This document shows, in pieces, positions 61,356-64,000 of a stretch of DNA of 64,000 nucleotides. This DNA comes from an uncultured Myxococcales bacterium (GTDB taxonomy: Bacteria; Myxococcota_A; UBA9042), in the NCBI GenBank assembly GCA_903896545.1, contig CAITYF010000040.1, positions 62,001 to 126,000 of the forward strand. The letters run 5' to 3'. Under the pieces are notes generated by a model. The model did not search any database, was not told the DNA's origin, and saw only the letters and a list, made by a program, of their open reading frames with translations. The translations under genes were made by a program, and so were the position numbers. The stretch's first letter is position 1; the number at the start of each line of letters is the position of its first letter.

Positions 61356-63701
61356 CTACAGCTTTGCGTTCGTGAACGAAGTCTGCTTCACGTTGCGCAG
61401 CAGGTCCGTCATCAGACCGCTGCTCAGAATCGCCGGCACGGTGGCCGGGGTCTTCAGCACGAAGGCGCCGACGTTGCAGTTCTTCGCGCTCGCGAGGTAC
61501 TCACCTTCCGCGCCCAGATCCTGCAGCTTCGGCAGCGTGATCGTCTTGCCAACGGCCTCCTTGGGCAGCAGCACCAACCAGCTCGCGCCGTTCGGGCCTT
61601 CCAACGTGGCGCGGTAGAAGTCGGCACCCTTGACCTCGACGACCTTCAGCGTACCCGCGGCCTGATCGAATACCGAGCCGAGCGGCAGGGGCAGGAATTC
61701 CGGAACCGTCAGCGTCGACGGCGCGAAGTCCGGCTGGGTGATCTGAATCGAGCCGCCTTCGCGGTGGCTGGTCAGGATCTTGCCGTCCGCGTCCTTGGTC
61801 GTTGCCTGCAGCACCACGGCCGCCGACACGATGACGTGGTTCGCCGCGCCGAACTGCAGACCGGAGTGCAAAGGCGCCATCGAGAGCGACAGCGTCGTCT
61901 GGTCGCCCGGGCTCTCCGGATCGCCGTCCACGATGCCGTCCGAGGGATCCGCTTTCTCGTTCTTGTCCGCAGCAGCCGACAGACCCAGCGGCACGATCTC
62001 ACCCGACGGCAATTCCGCACCGCCGATCGCAAACACCAGATCCGCGTAAGTGCCATCGCCCAGCGACGGCAGCTTCGGCGGCGTGATGATCGTCTTGACC
62101 AGGAGCGGGAACTGCGGATTCAGGTCGAGCTCCTGCGGCGGATTGGAGACCGTCGTGCCGAATACCACGTTATCGACGACCTGCGAGTAGAAGGTCGAGA
62201 GGTAGGGCAGCAGCACCGCGACGATTTTGCCGATGTCCACGCCGCCATCGATCGCGTCAAATACCTTGCCGATCTGCGCGTAGATGGTCGCCAATTCGAT
62301 GTGGCCTGCGAGTGTCCAGACTTTCTTCACGCCCGGCGTACCCGTGAGCAGGTACTTCACCACGACTGGCTTGCCGAGGCCGAACGTCACGCCGCCGGGG
62401 ATCTCGTTGTAGTTGCCAGGATTCAGGAACGTCGGCGCGTCCTTGTCGAACTTGCGGGTGACGTTCGGTCCGAGGATCGACTGAATCGAGAAGCTCAGGA
62501 GGCTGTTGTTGAACGCGAGCGAGGTCAGACCCAGCGCCGCTTCGCCAACGCCGCTGTAGGTGATGCCACCGGTCAGCACGTCCTGGTTGATGAGCTTGGT
62601 GCCGTTGTGAACGGTCTTGCCATTGTCGTCGATGATCTTGCCGGTGACCAATGTGCCTTCGTCGCTGAGGGCCACATCGGCGAACGCGATTCGCGGCGAA
62701 GCCAACGTGATGTCGCCCGTCGCGCCTTCGGGTTTGTAACCGAGCACCGACACCGGCGCGTGGTCCGGCGCGATGATGTGGATGTCGGCCGGGAACGTCA
62801 GCGTCGTGAATGTCGCTTGACCCTTCACCAGATTGACCGTTTGTGCCGCAGCCGGCGTCACCGCATTGGACTCGCCCACAGCGACGACCTTGCCTTCGAG
62901 CGGCAGCAACGTCTCTTCATCGACCGCGATGACGCGCAACGCGCCGGCGCTCGCCTTGCCGAAGTTCAGCAGCATCGAAGGATTCGAATCCTTGCCGTCG
63001 CCGCCCGTCACTTGTGCCGTCACCGCGTAATCGCCGGACGCGTCAGGAATGACCACTTTGCCAGCGGTCGCCGTCGGTGCGCCTGTGCCGGTCACCTTGA
63101 AGGTGAACGTCGCGGCCGTGACCACGTTGCCCTTGTCGTCGAGCGCCTGTGCGCCGAGGTCCGCCGCGAGATCAACGGTCTGACCCGGCTTCACGACCAG
63201 CGACGAGCGCAGGAGGCGCGCGTGCAGCGAAGCGGTGGCCGGCGCGGCGATGCAACCACCTTGCGAGCAAACCTTGCCCGTGCCGCAGTCGCTGTCCTTG
63301 GTGCATTGGCCCTGGAGGCACGCGCCGTTGATCACGTCGCACACGCAGGTGAAGCGGTTGTCCGCGCACTCCGGCAGCCCGAGGCGCGGCGCGCAATCGG
63401 CGTTGGTCGCGCACACGAACTTGGCGACGCAGCAGCCGGCGACGCAGTCGTATTTGCCCATGTCGCCGCAGAGGCTGAGATCGTCCTGACCTTGCGGGGT
63501 CAAGCACGCCTTTGCGCACACACCGGTGTCCGCCGCGACGTCAGTCGCAGAAACGTCGGCGGGCACGTCGATTTGTGTGTCCTCGGTGACGCCCGTGTCG
63601 GTATCGGCCGTCGTGCTCGTGCCACAAGCGGCGAGCGTCAGCAGACCAAACGACAGCGTCATGCTCAGCAGACGCGCCAGATATTTGCCACTCATCTTCA
63701 T
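61356..63701 (-). CDS. Large lipoprotein with Cys-rich N-terminal and beta-rich body
   Basis: ATG 63701 follows GAGGGG with eight bases between; 781 aa. Lipobox TLAAC precedes an Asp/Thr/Val tether and a Cys cluster (CAKACLTPQG, CVAGCCVAKFVC, CGTGKVCSQGGC). From about 165 to 300 there is an Ig-like region (LVVKPGQTVDLAADLG, TFKVTGTGAPTAT); the rest alternates strands with hydrophobic patches (IYAQIGKVFDAIDGGVDIGK, ILGPNV) and looks similar in texture to the lipoprotein at 50585. No catalytic motif. It is probably a surface structural protein; the function is not known. Confidence 0.8.
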   Translation of the reverse strand: MKMSGKYLARLLSMTLSFGLLTLAACGTSTTADTDTGVTEDTQIDVPADVSATDVAADTGVCAKACLTPQGQDDLSLCGDMGKYDCVAGCCVAKFVCATNADCAPRLGLPECADNRFTCVCDVINGACLQGQCTKDSDCGTGKVCSQGGCIAAPATASLHARLLRSSLVVKPGQTVDLAADLGAQALDDKGNVVTAATFTFKVTGTGAPTATAGKVVIPDASGDYAVTAQVTGGDGKDSNPSMLLNFGKASAGALRVIAVDEETLLPLEGKVVAVGESNAVTPAAAQTVNLVKGQATFTTLTFPADIHIIAPDHAPVSVLGYKPEGATGDITLASPRIAFADVALSDEGTLVTGKIIDDNGKTVHNGTKLINQDVLTGGITYSGVGEAALGLTSLAFNNSLLSFSIQSILGPNVTRKFDKDAPTFLNPGNYNEIPGGVTFGLGKPVVVKYLLTGTPGVKKVWTLAGHIELATIYAQIGKVFDAIDGGVDIGKIVAVLLPYLSTFYSQVVDNVVFGTTVSNPPQELDLNPQFPLLVKTIITPPKLPSLGDGTYADLVFAIGGAELPSGEIVPLGLSAAADKNEKADPSDGIVDGDPESPGDQTTLSLSMAPLHSGLQFGAANHVIVSAAVVLQATTKDADGKILTSHREGGSIQITQPDFAPSTLTVPEFLPLPLGSVFDQAAGTLKVVEVKGADFYRATLEGPNGASWLVLLPKEAVGKTITLPKLQDLGAEGEYLASAKNCNVGAFVLKTPATVPAILSSGLMTDLLRNVKQTSFTNAKL

Positions 63702-63788
63702 GATTTTCCCCTCAAAATGCCCACAGCCACCCCGGCGGCGGCCAGAAGCATAGCGGTTTCAGTCGCCGCTCACAATCAAGCGGAGCGG

Positions 63789-64000
63789 TCACGAGAACCG
63801 TGTTCGGCCACGCTTGTGCAACAGTTCAAGGCTCTCGCGATTCTGCGCTTCTTCGGGCTGGCGCACGGTCGCCACGTGCGTGGGTGCGCGCTCCGCCACG
63901 CGCGATTCCAGCCACTTGAGCCGCACTGCGCTCAGCGCAACGCGCACCTGCCATCGCCGATCAAAGCGCGCTTGCCAACCGGCGACGCGATCGGCGACCA
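63789..64000 (-). CDS. C-terminal end of an unidentified protein (partial, runs off right edge)
   Basis: Minus-strand frame with TGA at 63791-63789, open to the window edge. The other two minus frames hit stops. The visible 70 residues include WQARFDRRWQVRVALSAVRL and LKWLESRVAERAP, then a basic tail ending HKRGRTRFS. Composition and codon usage fit a real gene. The tail is basic and helical; the function cannot be told from this piece. It would be co-directional with the lipoprotein gene at 61356. Confidence 0.6.
   Translation of the reverse strand, partial: VADRVAGWQARFDRRWQVRVALSAVRLKWLESRVAERAPTHVATVRQPEEAQNRESLELLHKRGRTRFS

Overview
The window is GC-rich, densely coded DNA whose gene content points to a myxobacterium-like deltaproteobacterium (Myxococcota or a close relative). 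The signs are a eukaryotic-type Ser/Thr kinase, an NtrC-family regulator, and thirteen predicted lipoproteins. Eleven of these carry Asp/Thr/Ala/Ser-rich tethers or Cys-rich modules (MopE-type, EGF-like, CxxDxDC). No rRNA, tRNA, CRISPR array, IS element or prophage was seen. The assignment rests on gene style, not on a marker gene.

Layout. 1-10129 (minus): an Rne/Rng ribonuclease, a sigma-54 activator, a helical protein coupled to it, two lipoproteins and the start of a GNAT-like protein. 10130-11114 is a long gene-poor divergent gap. 11115-13405 (plus): two overlapping membrane-protein genes. 13696-17626 (minus): an L,D-transpeptidase, a small ORF and a kinase, translationally coupled at the kinase. 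17886-18404: a minimal sigma-like factor. 18650-18961 (minus): an orphan peptide with 15 perfect Ser-His-Gly repeats after a leader, the most unusual object here. 19530-20882: a CCA-enzyme-like HD protein whose nucleotidyltransferase head looks dead.

20969-28138 (minus): nitroreductase, tgt, bcp and dienelactone hydrolase in one tight operon; a 1112-aa MopE/glycine-rich lipoprotein; a small ABM-like protein; and ssb. 28307-32653 (plus) is the conserved phoH, 7TM-HD hydrolase, ybeY operon, followed by an SDR epimerase. 33708-36014: a propeller-like lipoprotein convergent with a cytochrome c lipoprotein and a beta-barrel protein, with a Fur-like palindrome upstream of the latter pair. 36240-38187: panB, panC and a DUF5989 mini membrane protein.

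38295-50417: a Cys-rich lipoprotein; a small secreted protein whose ribosome site lies in a 12-bp hairpin; a POT transporter overlapping a 1329-aa EGF/fibrinogen-like surface protein; then lipoprotein, alpha/beta hydrolase and pteridine-reductase-like SDR genes with overlapping ends, and a secreted protein. 50585-57134: three more surface lipoproteins. 57148-64000: an amidase, hflK/hflC, another lipoprotein and the tail of an unknown gene at the edge.

How they fit: the window mixes housekeeping (RNA decay, queuosine, pantothenate, ribosome maturation, envelope proteolysis control) with a large investment in surface-anchored, Cys-rich, probably calcium-binding adhesive proteins. Overlapping stop/start codons (TGATG, TAATG, ATGA, GTGA) mark many operon joints.
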